Of a stretch of 64,000 bases of DNA, positions 28,334 through 35,894 are shown piece after piece. A program made the position numbers and the translations under genes. The DNA lies in assembly GCA_963847965.1 (NCBI GenBank), contig CAWKCG010000012.1:124001-188000 (forward strand), in the 5' to 3' direction. Positions within the stretch are counted from its first letter, which is position 1. Every line of letters begins with the position of its first letter. Below the pieces are notes generated by a model. It saw nothing but the letters and a program-made list of their open reading frames with translations. It had not been told where the DNA came from and searched no databases. This stretch comes from Palsa-504 sp963847965. GTDB lineage: Bacteria; Actinomycetota; Actinomycetes; Streptosporangiales; Streptosporangiaceae.

Positions 28334-28693
28334 TCAGGCAGGGTCCTGCATCAGCCCCAGGACGTTGCCATCAGGGTCGGTGAAGGTGGCCACGAGGCGG
28401 CCGCCGCCGACGTCGCGCGGGGCCTCCTTCACGGTGGCACCGGCGGCGGTCACCTCGGCCAGCTTCGCCTCGATGTCTGCCACCTGCCAGAAAGCCACCG
28501 GCGAGGTCATCCCCTGCGGCCCGCCGCCCGGCACCAGCCCGATCTGCTGGCCGGCGGCCTCGAAGCCTACGTAGTAGGACGAGTCGGCCATCGGCGGAAC
28601 GCCGAGCAGCGCCTCGTACACGGGCTTGGCCGCGGCGAGGTCGGACACGGGATGCAGCACGATCTTGATTCCCTCGGTGGGAGAGCCGGTCAT
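28334..28693 (-). CDS. VOC (glyoxalase/bleomycin-resistance) family protein
   Basis: A 119-residue VOC-fold protein with two beta-alpha-beta-beta-beta modules: IVLHPVSDLAAAKPVYEALLG at the start and VATFTDPDGNVLGLMQ at the end, where the Glu/His metal site of enzymes would sit. Binding or sequestration of a small toxic compound is as likely as catalysis. It is immediately upstream of the UvrA-like gene, and the two would fit a joint drug-tolerance operon. The ATG has AGGAG upstream. Confidence 0.8.
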   Translation of the reverse strand: MTGSPTEGIKIVLHPVSDLAAAKPVYEALLGVPPMADSSYYVGFEAAGQQIGLVPGGGPQGMTSPVAFWQVADIEAKLAEVTAAGATVKEAPRDVGGGRLVATFTDPDGNVLGLMQDPA

Positions 28694-28699
28694 GGTCGC

Positions 28700-28743
28700 T
28701 CCTGACGTCGTAGGTCACAGCTACGTTGTGTGTCCCGTCAGGA
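28700..28743. promoter_or_regulatory. Nested inverted repeat before the VOC-uvrA operon
   Basis: TCCTGACG (28700-28707) and CGTCAGGA (28736-28743) form an 8-base inverted repeat. Inside it lies a CGTAG/CTACG repeat around GTCACAG. It lies 6-50 bases upstream of the VOC start on the minus strand, in the expected 5' leader or promoter, so it may be an operator or an mRNA hairpin. Confidence 0.45.
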
Positions 28744-28819
28744 GTGAGGTTAGCCGCGGCTCCGTGACCGGCGCTTCTCGATTCCTGCTCAGTAACGGGC
28801 ACCCTTGGAAATAGGGCGT

Positions 28820-29722
28820 CTAGGTCTCGGCGGCTGGCTGGACGGCGGTGAGGCGGCGGATTTCGCCGGCCGAGAGCCGCAGGGCGCCCGCGGCCACGTT
28901 GGCCTCCAGGTGATCCGGGTTGCCGGTTCCCGGGATGGCCAGCACGTGCGGTCCGAGCTGGAGCGTCCAGGCCAGGCGGACCTGCGCGGCGGTCACGCCG
29001 TGCGCATCCGCGACGGAGAGGATCTCTGCGTCATCGGCCAGGTCCGTGCCGGCCTCGCGCCCGTGGCCGGCAATCGCGAAGAAGGGGACGTAGGCCACGC
29101 CCTGCTCTCCGCAGGCCAGGAGGAACTCATGCTCTGTGGCGGGCGCGCCGATGCCGAACGCGTTCTGCACGCAGACGACCGGCGCGATCGCCCGCGCCTG
29201 GGCCAGGTGCGCGGGCGTGACGTTGGAAATGCCCAGGTGGCGGATCAGCCCCGCGTCGCGCAGGCCGGCCAGCGTCCCGAAATGCTCGGCGATCGACCCG
29301 GCCGTCATCCTCCGCGGCAGGCGCAGGTTCACCACGTCGAGATGGTCACGGCCGAGTTGCCGCAGGTTCTCCTCGACCTGCCCGCGCAACTGCGCCGGGG
29401 TGGCCCACCACCATTCGCCCGAGGGATCCCGCCCTGGCCATACCTTGGTCGCGATGACGAGGTCGTCCGGGTAGGGAGCCAGGGCCCGGTTGATCAGCTC
29501 GTTGGCGGACCGCAGGGGCGAGAAGTAGAACGCGGCGGTATCGATGTGGTTCACGCCGAGATAGAGCGCGCGGCGCAGCACGGTGACCGCCCGGTCGCGG
29601 TCGATCGGCGTGCCGCCGGCGTTCCTGGTCAGGCGCATCGCGCCCAGGCCGACCCGGTTGACGGTCAGGTCACCGAGCGTCCAGGTGCCCGCGGCGCCCG
29701 CGGTGATCGTCTCGCTGGTCAC
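28820..29722 (-). CDS. Aldo/keto reductase
   Basis: A 300-residue (beta/alpha)8 NADPH oxidoreductase: GLGAMRLTRN at the N-terminus, active-site HIDTAAFYF (Asp and Tyr), ATKVWPG, and the C-terminal cofactor segment VLAIPGTGNPDHLEAN. The catalytic Lys is in IATKVW. The usual active-site His after RLPRR is not obvious. It resembles the AKR11-like oxidoreductases of actinomycetes with unknown carbonyl substrates. Start GTG 29722. It is divergent from the membrane protein gene that starts at 29847. Confidence 0.85.
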   Translation of the reverse strand: MTSETITAGAAGTWTLGDLTVNRVGLGAMRLTRNAGGTPIDRDRAVTVLRRALYLGVNHIDTAAFYFSPLRSANELINRALAPYPDDLVIATKVWPGRDPSGEWWWATPAQLRGQVEENLRQLGRDHLDVVNLRLPRRMTAGSIAEHFGTLAGLRDAGLIRHLGISNVTPAHLAQARAIAPVVCVQNAFGIGAPATEHEFLLACGEQGVAYVPFFAIAGHGREAGTDLADDAEILSVADAHGVTAAQVRLAWTLQLGPHVLAIPGTGNPDHLEANVAAGALRLSAGEIRRLTAVQPAAET

Positions 29723-29846
29723 CCGACGCAGTCTGTCACGGGCACATCGGCCCCGGCGAACTTACGTTTTGCGGGTGTTCCGGGTATTTTGACGCTGATG
29801 CCATCTACCTCGTCTGTCCCGGGGCCGACGCTGCGGGGGGCTGCTT

Positions 29847-31142
29847 TTGCCAGACGAGGTTGACGCCCGAGCCAAGGCGGTCACCACCACGGGGGCCGCG
29901 GTATCGGCGACGTCCGATCCCGACCTGGTGCCGGCGCGCTCTCGGCGCCGGTACGGGCTGCGGCGGACCATACTGGCCGCACTCGCCCTGGCCGTCCTCG
30001 TCAGCGTGATCGTCGTCGAGCGGCATACCCTGGCCGACTCGCTGCACGTGCTGGCGCACCTCAACTGGGCATGGTTCCTGCTCGCGCTGGCGTCCGAGGC
30101 CGTTTCCCTGGTCAGCTTCGGGCTCAGCAGGACGCTGCTGGTGCGCGTCAACGGCCGGCGGACACGCCTCAGCTCGGTCATGGTGATCACCTACGCGGCG
30201 AACGCGCTGTCGATCTCCGTGCCGTTCGCCGGCGCCGAACTGGCCATGGTGTTCTCCTACCGCCAGTTCCGCAGGTACGGCGTCGACGCGGCCACCACCG
30301 GGTGGACCCTGGCCGTGTCGGCGATCTTCTCCACCTCCGCGCTCGCCCTCCTCCTGGTGATCGGAGCGATCGCCGGCAACGCGTCACTGGCCAGCGCGGC
30401 CGGGCTGGTCGGGGCGTTCGTGTTCATCGTTCCGGGCGCTGCCGTCCTGCTCGCGCTGCGCTTCGAGAGCGTCCGCAGGGTCTTGCACCAGGTCATCGCC
30501 TGGCTGGTCGGCCTGTCCAGGAGCATCTTCGGCGTCCCCGGGCAGGGAGTCGACGGGCTGGACGAGTTCCTCGACCGGGTGGCGAGCATCCGGATGCCCT
30601 GGCACCGCTACGCAGAGGTGTTCGGCCTGGCCGTCCTGAACTGGGCCGCGGACTGCGGGGCGCTGACCTGCGCGATCCGGGCTACGGGCCAGTCCGTCCC
30701 CTGGCACAGCCTGCTGCTCGTCTACGGGGCGGGGGCCGCGGTCGGCAGCACGGGAATCACGCCGGGAGGATTCGCGCTGGTCGAACTCGCCCTGACGGCC
30801 GCGCTGACCGCGGCAGGGCTGCACCGGTCACCGGCGCTGGCCGCCGTGCTCGCGTACCGTCTGGTCAACTTCTGGCTGATCCTCATCGCCGGGTGGATCC
30901 TGATGGCCTACGTGGCCCACCGCCGCGTGGCACCGGCTGAAGGTCCCGGGCGTCCCGCGGACCGCTCCGCCCGGAGCCTCTCCCCCGGCGCCGACGGGTC
31001 GGGCAAACGGCGGAGGTCAGTGTCGGCGCCGGCTCCTTTGCTCGCTTTCCCGCGCCACCTGGAAGAACGGCGAGCGCAGGATAAAGCGCGCGGCCAGCAT
31101 CAGCAGCAGGCCGGAGGCGACGATGCCGACCATCGACCATAG
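29847..31142 (+). CDS. YbhN/lysylphosphatidylglycerol synthase-like membrane protein
   Basis: A 431-residue polytopic membrane protein with about eight helices, of the UPF0104 type that forms the flippase half of MprF. Typical blocks are 'LARLNWAWFLLALASEAVS', 'ANALSISVPFAGAELAMVFSYRQF' and 'GITPGGFALVELAL'. It lacks the aminoacyl-transferase domain, so it may move a lipid or act as an uncharacterised transporter. The TTG start is preceded by a G6 run. The last 126 bases overlap the APC permease gene tail to tail; this region encodes a low-complexity basic tail that may be dispensable. Confidence 0.75.
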   Translation: MPDEVDARAKAVTTTGAAVSATSDPDLVPARSRRRYGLRRTILAALALAVLVSVIVVERHTLADSLHVLAHLNWAWFLLALASEAVSLVSFGLSRTLLVRVNGRRTRLSSVMVITYAANALSISVPFAGAELAMVFSYRQFRRYGVDAATTGWTLAVSAIFSTSALALLLVIGAIAGNASLASAAGLVGAFVFIVPGAAVLLALRFESVRRVLHQVIAWLVGLSRSIFGVPGQGVDGLDEFLDRVASIRMPWHRYAEVFGLAVLNWAADCGALTCAIRATGQSVPWHSLLLVYGAGAAVGSTGITPGGFALVELALTAALTAAGLHRSPALAAVLAYRLVNFWLILIAGWILMAYVAHRRVAPAEGPGRPADRSARSLSPGADGSGKRRRSVSAPAPLLAFPRHLEERRAQDKARGQHQQQAGGDDADHRP

Positions 31143-32474
31143 CTGCGTCGCGGGCGCGGCCAGCATCGACTTGACCAGGACCCAGGCGAGGAAGCCTGCG
31201 GCGCCGAGCGGCAGGATGCCGATGACCACGAAGTCCCAGATGCTGCTCAGGATGCGGCGCCGGTAGTAGGTCATGGCCGCGAGCGCGGTGAGGATGTAGA
31301 AAACGGAGAACAGCAGGCCGGTCACGTCGATCACGTCGCTGAACGCGCTCTGGACCGAGGTGGCGAGGAAGTAGACCGCGCTGAGCACGACGATGAGCAG
31401 GCCGACGATGATGCTGGAGGCGACGGGGGTCGACCACCGGCGGGAGACGCGGCCGAGGAACTCCGGCAGCACCCGGTAGCTCGCCATCCCGTAGACGATC
31501 CGGGCGCTGAGCACGATGCCGGTGCCCGTCGTGGCGATCACGGACAGCGCGATCGCCAGGGCCATTACCTTGGCCCAGAACCCGCCGCCCAGCGCATTGG
31601 CCACGGCGACCAGCGCGGTGCCGTTGGCCGCGGCGGCCTGGAGCTTAGCCGGCGAGATCACTCCCTGGAAGCCGACCTGGGCCAGGGTGTAGATGATGGC
31701 CAGCAGGGCGACGGCCATGATCGCCGCGCGGCCCGGGTTCACCCGGCGATGCTTGACCTCCTCGTTCACGTATAGCGTGCCGTCCCAGCCGCCGTAGACG
31801 AACACGGCGGCGAGGAACCCGGCCACCGCGTCGCCTTTCCCGTTGATGCCGTTGACGCTCAGCCAGCCCCGGGAGAACGGAACCGTCCCGGCGTGGTGAG
31901 AGAGGACCCACGCCAGGCCCGCGATCGCCAGCCCGATCAGGATCAGGTACTCGACCAGGGCCATGCTGACCTGGACCCGGGCGGTGATCTTGATGCCGAC
32001 CACGGCGATCACGAGCATGACCACGCCCACCGCGACGCCGATGCCCACGAAGGCCCACTTGTCGGTCGAGGCGGAGCCGAAGACGGCCAGGACCGAGGGG
32101 CCGAGCAGGAGGACCTCGGCGACGGTCCCGATGATGTAGGCGGCCACCATCAGCCACCCGGTCAGGAACCCGAGGTAGGGGTTGATCGCCCGGCCCACCC
32201 ACTCGAAGGAGGCGCCGCAGTTCGCGTTCCACAAGTTGCACCGGCGGTAGGCGTTGGCGATGATCAGCATCGGCACCGCGGTGATGAGCAGGATCGGGCC
32301 GCCGCCGTAGGCGGTGACGGCGGCCAGCGCAGCCAGCGTCACCCCGACCGTGGCCGCCGGGGCCGACGAGGCCATGCCGATGACGGTGTCCTGGGCCGCG
32401 CCGATGGCGTTGGGCTCAAGCTTGGCCGCTGGAGCCGGCACGCGGCCGGCAACCGTCGCGGAGTGATCCGTCAC
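31017..32474 (-). CDS. APC-superfamily amino acid/polyamine permease
   Basis: A 485-residue transporter with 12 predicted membrane helices. The N-terminal 'MASSAPAATVGVTLAALAAVTAYGGGP' and 'CGASFEWVGRAINPYLGFLTGW' are typical of APC permeases (AA_permease_2), with 'VFVYGGWDGTLYVNEE' in the middle. GTG 32474 follows GAGGAG. It is divergent from tenA, 174 bases apart, which makes a pyrimidine or thiamine-related cargo conceivable, though this is only a neighbour argument. The C-terminus overlaps the convergent YbhN-like gene. Confidence 0.85.
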   Translation of the reverse strand: MTDHSATVAGRVPAPAAKLEPNAIGAAQDTVIGMASSAPAATVGVTLAALAAVTAYGGGPILLITAVPMLIIANAYRRCNLWNANCGASFEWVGRAINPYLGFLTGWLMVAAYIIGTVAEVLLLGPSVLAVFGSASTDKWAFVGIGVAVGVVMLVIAVVGIKITARVQVSMALVEYLILIGLAIAGLAWVLSHHAGTVPFSRGWLSVNGINGKGDAVAGFLAAVFVYGGWDGTLYVNEEVKHRRVNPGRAAIMAVALLAIIYTLAQVGFQGVISPAKLQAAAANGTALVAVANALGGGFWAKVMALAIALSVIATTGTGIVLSARIVYGMASYRVLPEFLGRVSRRWSTPVASSIIVGLLIVVLSAVYFLATSVQSAFSDVIDVTGLLFSVFYILTALAAMTYYRRRILSSIWDFVVIGILPLGAAGFLAWVLVKSMLAAPATQLWSMVGIVASGLLLMLAARFILRSPFFQVARESEQRSRRRH

Positions 32475-32648
32475 CTGTTCTCCTCACCCACGCGCCGACC
32501 GAGGCGTCCGCGCAACTGGTGATGACGATGGCTCGCGGGCGAGCCCGGCCTGCTCACTCGCGCGATCATAGCGGTCTCATTCTGTTCGCGGCCGGTACGT
32601 GTGAAAGTACCCCCGTAACGCACGCCCGCATAGGGTTAGGGTGCCTGA

Positions 32649-33362
32649 ATGACGACCTTGAAGGCGAACAGCCCGGAGCCGGCCCTTTCCGCCGATCTTC
32701 GCATCCAGTGTGATCACGTCTGGGCTGGCCTGCACGCCCACCCGTTCCTGCGCGAGATCAGCCGCGGGACCCTGCCCCTGGACAAGTTCCGCTTCTTCAT
32801 CGAGCAGGACATCATGTTCCTGGCCCCGTTCGCCCGCTGCATGGCCATGGGCGCCGCCAAGGCGCGCAGCGAGGCGGAACTCAAGTTCTTCGCCAGGCAG
32901 GCGGACGGCATCATCCGGCTGGAGATCCCGAACAACCGGCTCCTGCTTGAGCAGCTCATCATGCGGGGCGCCGAGGACCGCGGCGGGTCGCTCGCGATGG
33001 CCCCGGCCAACCTGGCCTACACCAGCTTCCTGCTGGCCACCGCGGCGGCAGGCGGCGCGCTTGAGATTATCGCCGCCATCCTCCCGTGCTCCTGGAGCTA
33101 CATAGAAATCGCCAGGAACCTGAAGGGTGAGGTCGTCGTGCACCCGGTGTACTCGGACTGGGTCAGCTTCTACCTCTCCGACGAGGAAGACAGGCTGGTC
33201 ATGAACATGCGGCAGACCTTCGACGACATGGCGCGCAAGGAGGGGCCCCTGAGCGAGTTCAGGCGCCACGAGCTGGCCGAGATCTTCGCGATGAGCTCTC
33301 GGCTCGAGGGCATGTTCTGGGAGATGGCCTACACCCTGGAGCAGTGGCCCGATCTGCGCTGA
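32649..33362 (+). CDS. TenA-family thiaminase II/aminopyrimidine salvage protein
   Basis: A 237-residue all-helical TenA protein. It has FFIEQDIMFLAPFARCMA, then the catalytic Cys in AAILPCSWSYIEIA, and the C-terminal helix 'SSRLEGMFWEMAYTLEQWP' with the Glu pair near the end. TenA hydrolyses thiamine or, more often, aminomethyl-pyrimidine breakdown products to feed thiamine synthesis. No thi genes or TPP riboswitch are seen nearby. It is divergent from the APC permease, which may supply the substrate. Confidence 0.85.
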   Translation: MTTLKANSPEPALSADLRIQCDHVWAGLHAHPFLREISRGTLPLDKFRFFIEQDIMFLAPFARCMAMGAAKARSEAELKFFARQADGIIRLEIPNNRLLLEQLIMRGAEDRGGSLAMAPANLAYTSFLLATAAAGGALEIIAAILPCSWSYIEIARNLKGEVVVHPVYSDWVSFYLSDEEDRLVMNMRQTFDDMARKEGPLSEFRRHELAEIFAMSSRLEGMFWEMAYTLEQWPDLR

Positions 33363-33453
33363 CCAAGAACCGCCCGGCCCGCGTAAGCTTGCCCGGTTAG
33401 CGACGATGGCGGGCGTGCCCGAGAGCGCCGGCTACCGAACCCGAGGAGGCGTG

Positions 33454-33780
33454 ATGACGCAGGAACAGGAAGATGCTAACGAGTATTCTGACGAGTTCGC
33501 CGAGCGGTTCCACCGGGATCGCACGCAGCACCGGGGCGAAATAGACCGCCTGGACGACGACCAGCTCGCGCGGCTGACCGAGGAAGAGCGCGTCGCCGCG
33601 GGCCTCGACCCCTACGACCCGGACGAGGTGCTGCCCGCCACGGACGCGCCGCCGCAGGCCGACATCACCCAGAGTACCGAATACCAGGAGGAAAGGGCCG
33701 AGTTCCGCCGCGAGTACGAGAAGGGCGAACTGCACCCTATCGATGAGGAGCACCCGTTCCCGCCTACCCGCTACGAATAA
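33454..33780 (+). CDS. Acidic conserved hypothetical protein
   Basis: A 108-residue, strongly acidic and probably largely disordered protein, rich in Glu, Asp and Arg, with 'RLDDDQLARLTEEERVAAGLDPYDPDEVLP' in the centre. ATG 33454 follows GAGGAGG; a longer frame from 33406 has no ribosome site. The family is widespread in actinomycetes without an assigned function as far as I know. It is 22 bases from the 3' end of the convergent encapsulin gene. Confidence 0.65.
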   Translation: MTQEQEDANEYSDEFAERFHRDRTQHRGEIDRLDDDQLARLTEEERVAAGLDPYDPDEVLPATDAPPQADITQSTEYQEERAEFRREYEKGELHPIDEEHPFPPTRYE

Positions 33781-33802
33781 CCGGCGGCGAGCGAGGGCGA
33801 GG

Positions 33803-34618
33803 CTACCGGGCGTGGGCGGCCAGGGCCACGCTGGCTTCGGCGGTGTACACCACGAAGGTCAGCGATTCCTGGAAGTACAGCTCCACGTACTCGCCGTCGT
33901 GGGACAGGTAGCCGATGGACAGGTCCTCGCCGAGGTGCAGCTCGAAGTCGCCGCCCCGGCCGGAGAGCAGGAACGCCCCGTCGATGGCGGGCGCCCAGAT
34001 GATCTCCCCGTCCACCACGCGGGCCAGGTGATCGCGGACCGGGTAGCCGTAGTCGGAGGTCTCGCTCACCGCCGTGTAGGCGGCGGCGGACAGCACCAGC
34101 GAGTACGGGCCGTCCACGCCGGCCAGCCGGAGCGCGCTGACCGCCTGGCTGATCACGGCCGGGTATTCGCGGGCCTCGGCGGGCAGCGTGACGACCGGGT
34201 TAGACGAGCTCTTCCTGACGCCGGTGATCCCGGCGGCGGGATAGCCCTCGAAGATCGCCCGGTCCTCGGCGAAGGCGATCTGCCTCGCCGCGTCCTTCAC
34301 CGGCTGCCAGTCAGAGTCCTGCGCCCCGCGCTCAACGTCGTCCACGTCCTGCCTGCTCACCGTGAACGGAACCCTGAGCTGGACGAGTTGGTGGGCCGTG
34401 CGCAGCCAGGCCAGGCTCCCGCCGACCTCGGGATCGGGCGGGTCGATCGAGGTGAGGTGGCCGGTGCCGACGCCGGCCAGCCCGGGTCCGGCCGGCCCTC
34501 GGACATCCACCACCCGGCGGCCGGCCACGTGGCGCTCGAACGTCCGGCGGGCCTCGGCCTCGATGCTCGACCAGGCCGCTGCGGAAACCGGAGCGAGTTC
34601 GCGGTGCAGGTTATTCAT
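33803..34618 (-). CDS. Encapsulin shell protein (family 1)
   Basis: A 271-residue shell protein with the HK97-like encapsulin pattern: N-terminal NNLHRELAPVSAAAWSSIEAEA, the E-loop region around 'LTSIDPPDPEVGG', the P-domain helix 'DDVERGAQDSDWQPVKDAARQIAFAEDRAIFEGY', and the C-terminal 'YVELYFQESLTFVVYT'. Encapsulins self-assemble to nanocompartments that package an enzyme carrying a short C-terminal tail. The gene overlaps the upstream DyP peroxidase gene by 4 bases (ATGA), and that gene supplies the cargo. The length is as usual for T=1 shells. Confidence 0.95.
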   Translation of the reverse strand: MNNLHRELAPVSAAAWSSIEAEARRTFERHVAGRRVVDVRGPAGPGLAGVGTGHLTSIDPPDPEVGGSLAWLRTAHQLVQLRVPFTVSRQDVDDVERGAQDSDWQPVKDAARQIAFAEDRAIFEGYPAAGITGVRKSSSNPVVTLPAEAREYPAVISQAVSALRLAGVDGPYSLVLSAAAYTAVSETSDYGYPVRDHLARVVDGEIIWAPAIDGAFLLSGRGGDFELHLGEDLSIGYLSHDGEYVELYFQESLTFVVYTAEASVALAAHAR

Positions 34619-35718
34619 GGCTGAGTGCTCCTCTTCAAGCTGCCGATGCCGAGCGAACCGGTGCCCGCCGAACCAGTGCCCTCCGGACTGCTGCCCGCCG
34701 GACCGGTACCGGCCGGATCGGTACTGGCATCCGCCGGGCCGGCCTCAGGTCCTGAGCCAGCCGCCCGGCCGGTGACGCCCGGCGGATCCGGGAGGCCGTC
34801 AAGGAAGTCCGCCGACGGCGCGAAGTACAAGCTGCCGGTGACGGCCGTGGAAAAGTCGAGGATGCGGTCGGTGTTGCCTGGCGGGCGGCCGACGAACATG
34901 TTGACCAGCATCTGCTCGGTCACGCTAGGCGTGGCCGCGTAGGCGATGTAGTACGTGCCGAACTCGGCCTGGCCCAGGTCGCCGAAGGGCATGTTGGCCC
35001 GCAGGATCTGCTGCTGGGTGCCGTCGGGGTCGAAGAGGGTGTTCGCGGCGACGTGGGAATTGACCGGCTTGACCTCGTCGGCCATCTCGATGTCGGACAG
35101 CTTGAACCGCCCGATAACCCGTTCCTGATCCTCCACGGACAGGGCGTTCCACGCCTGCATGTCGTGCAGGTACTTCTGCACGATGACGTAGCTGCCGCCC
35201 TCGAACTCGCTGTCCTCCTCCCCCACCAGCGCCGCCGTCGCGGCCGCGCCGCCGACCGGGTTCTCGGTCCCGTCCACGAAGCCGAGCAGGTCGCGCTCGT
35301 CGAAGAACCGGAAGCCGTGGACCTCATCGGCCACGGTCACCGCCCCGGACAGCCGACCCATGACCTGGGTCGCGAACTCGAAGCACATGTCCATCCGCTC
35401 GTGCCGGATGTGCAGCAGCAGATCCCCCGGCGTGGACGGCGCGCGGTGCCTGGCGCCCTGCAACTCGCGGAACGGGTGCAGTTCGGCCGGGCGCGGGCCA
35501 GAGAACAGGCGGTCCCAGGCCTGCGATCCCACCGCGGCGATGCAGGCGAGCGGCGGGCCAGGGGCCCGGAAGCCGACCGCCCGCTGCAGGCCTGCCCAGT
35601 CGCTGAGCACATCCCTGACGTCCGCCTCGCCCCCGGGGTCGATGGTCAGCACCAGGAAGATCGCTGCCGCGGTCAGCGGGCTCAGGACCGGCTGCGGCTC
35701 GGGCGGCGATTGTGTCAC
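34615..35718 (-). CDS. DyP-type peroxidase, encapsulin cargo
   Basis: A 367-residue dye-decolourising haem peroxidase with the GFVDGTENP signature (GxxDG catalytic Asp) near residue 150 and the haem-binding His-containing region around NSHVAANTLF. After about residue 310 a flexible Pro/Gly/Thr-rich linker with short repeats (GTGPAGSSPEGTGSAGTGS) leads to SLGIGSLKR. This is the targeting peptide that loads cargo into encapsulin shells. The start is GTG 35718, before TQSPPEPQP; longer frames to 35949 lie in non-coding sequence. It is the first gene of a two-gene operon with the shell. Confidence 0.93.
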   Translation of the reverse strand: MTQSPPEPQPVLSPLTAAAIFLVLTIDPGGEADVRDVLSDWAGLQRAVGFRAPGPPLACIAAVGSQAWDRLFSGPRPAELHPFRELQGARHRAPSTPGDLLLHIRHERMDMCFEFATQVMGRLSGAVTVADEVHGFRFFDERDLLGFVDGTENPVGGAAATAALVGEEDSEFEGGSYVIVQKYLHDMQAWNALSVEDQERVIGRFKLSDIEMADEVKPVNSHVAANTLFDPDGTQQQILRANMPFGDLGQAEFGTYYIAYAATPSVTEQMLVNMFVGRPPGNTDRILDFSTAVTGSLYFAPSADFLDGLPDPPGVTGRAAGSGPEAGPADASTDPAGTGPAGSSPEGTGSAGTGSLGIGSLKRSTQP

Positions 35719-35894
35719 GAGACCGTCCTCTCCCTCGCTGGCACCAGGGCCCCCACCGGAAAAGGTTAGCGCCAGGTCTACCGCCGTCGCCCAGCCGGTG
35801 CCAGATCCGCTCGCGGGCCGTCCGGCCGGTGTCCGCGCGCCGCCGTCCATGGGGGCCAAAGCCGGCCAGGCGGGGATCATTAGACTGGGCCTCC

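Noticed and set aside
30071..30940. 289-codon plus-strand frame inside the YbhN-like gene
   Set aside because: It is Arg/Gly/Pro-rich shadow translation of a clear membrane protein in the other frame.
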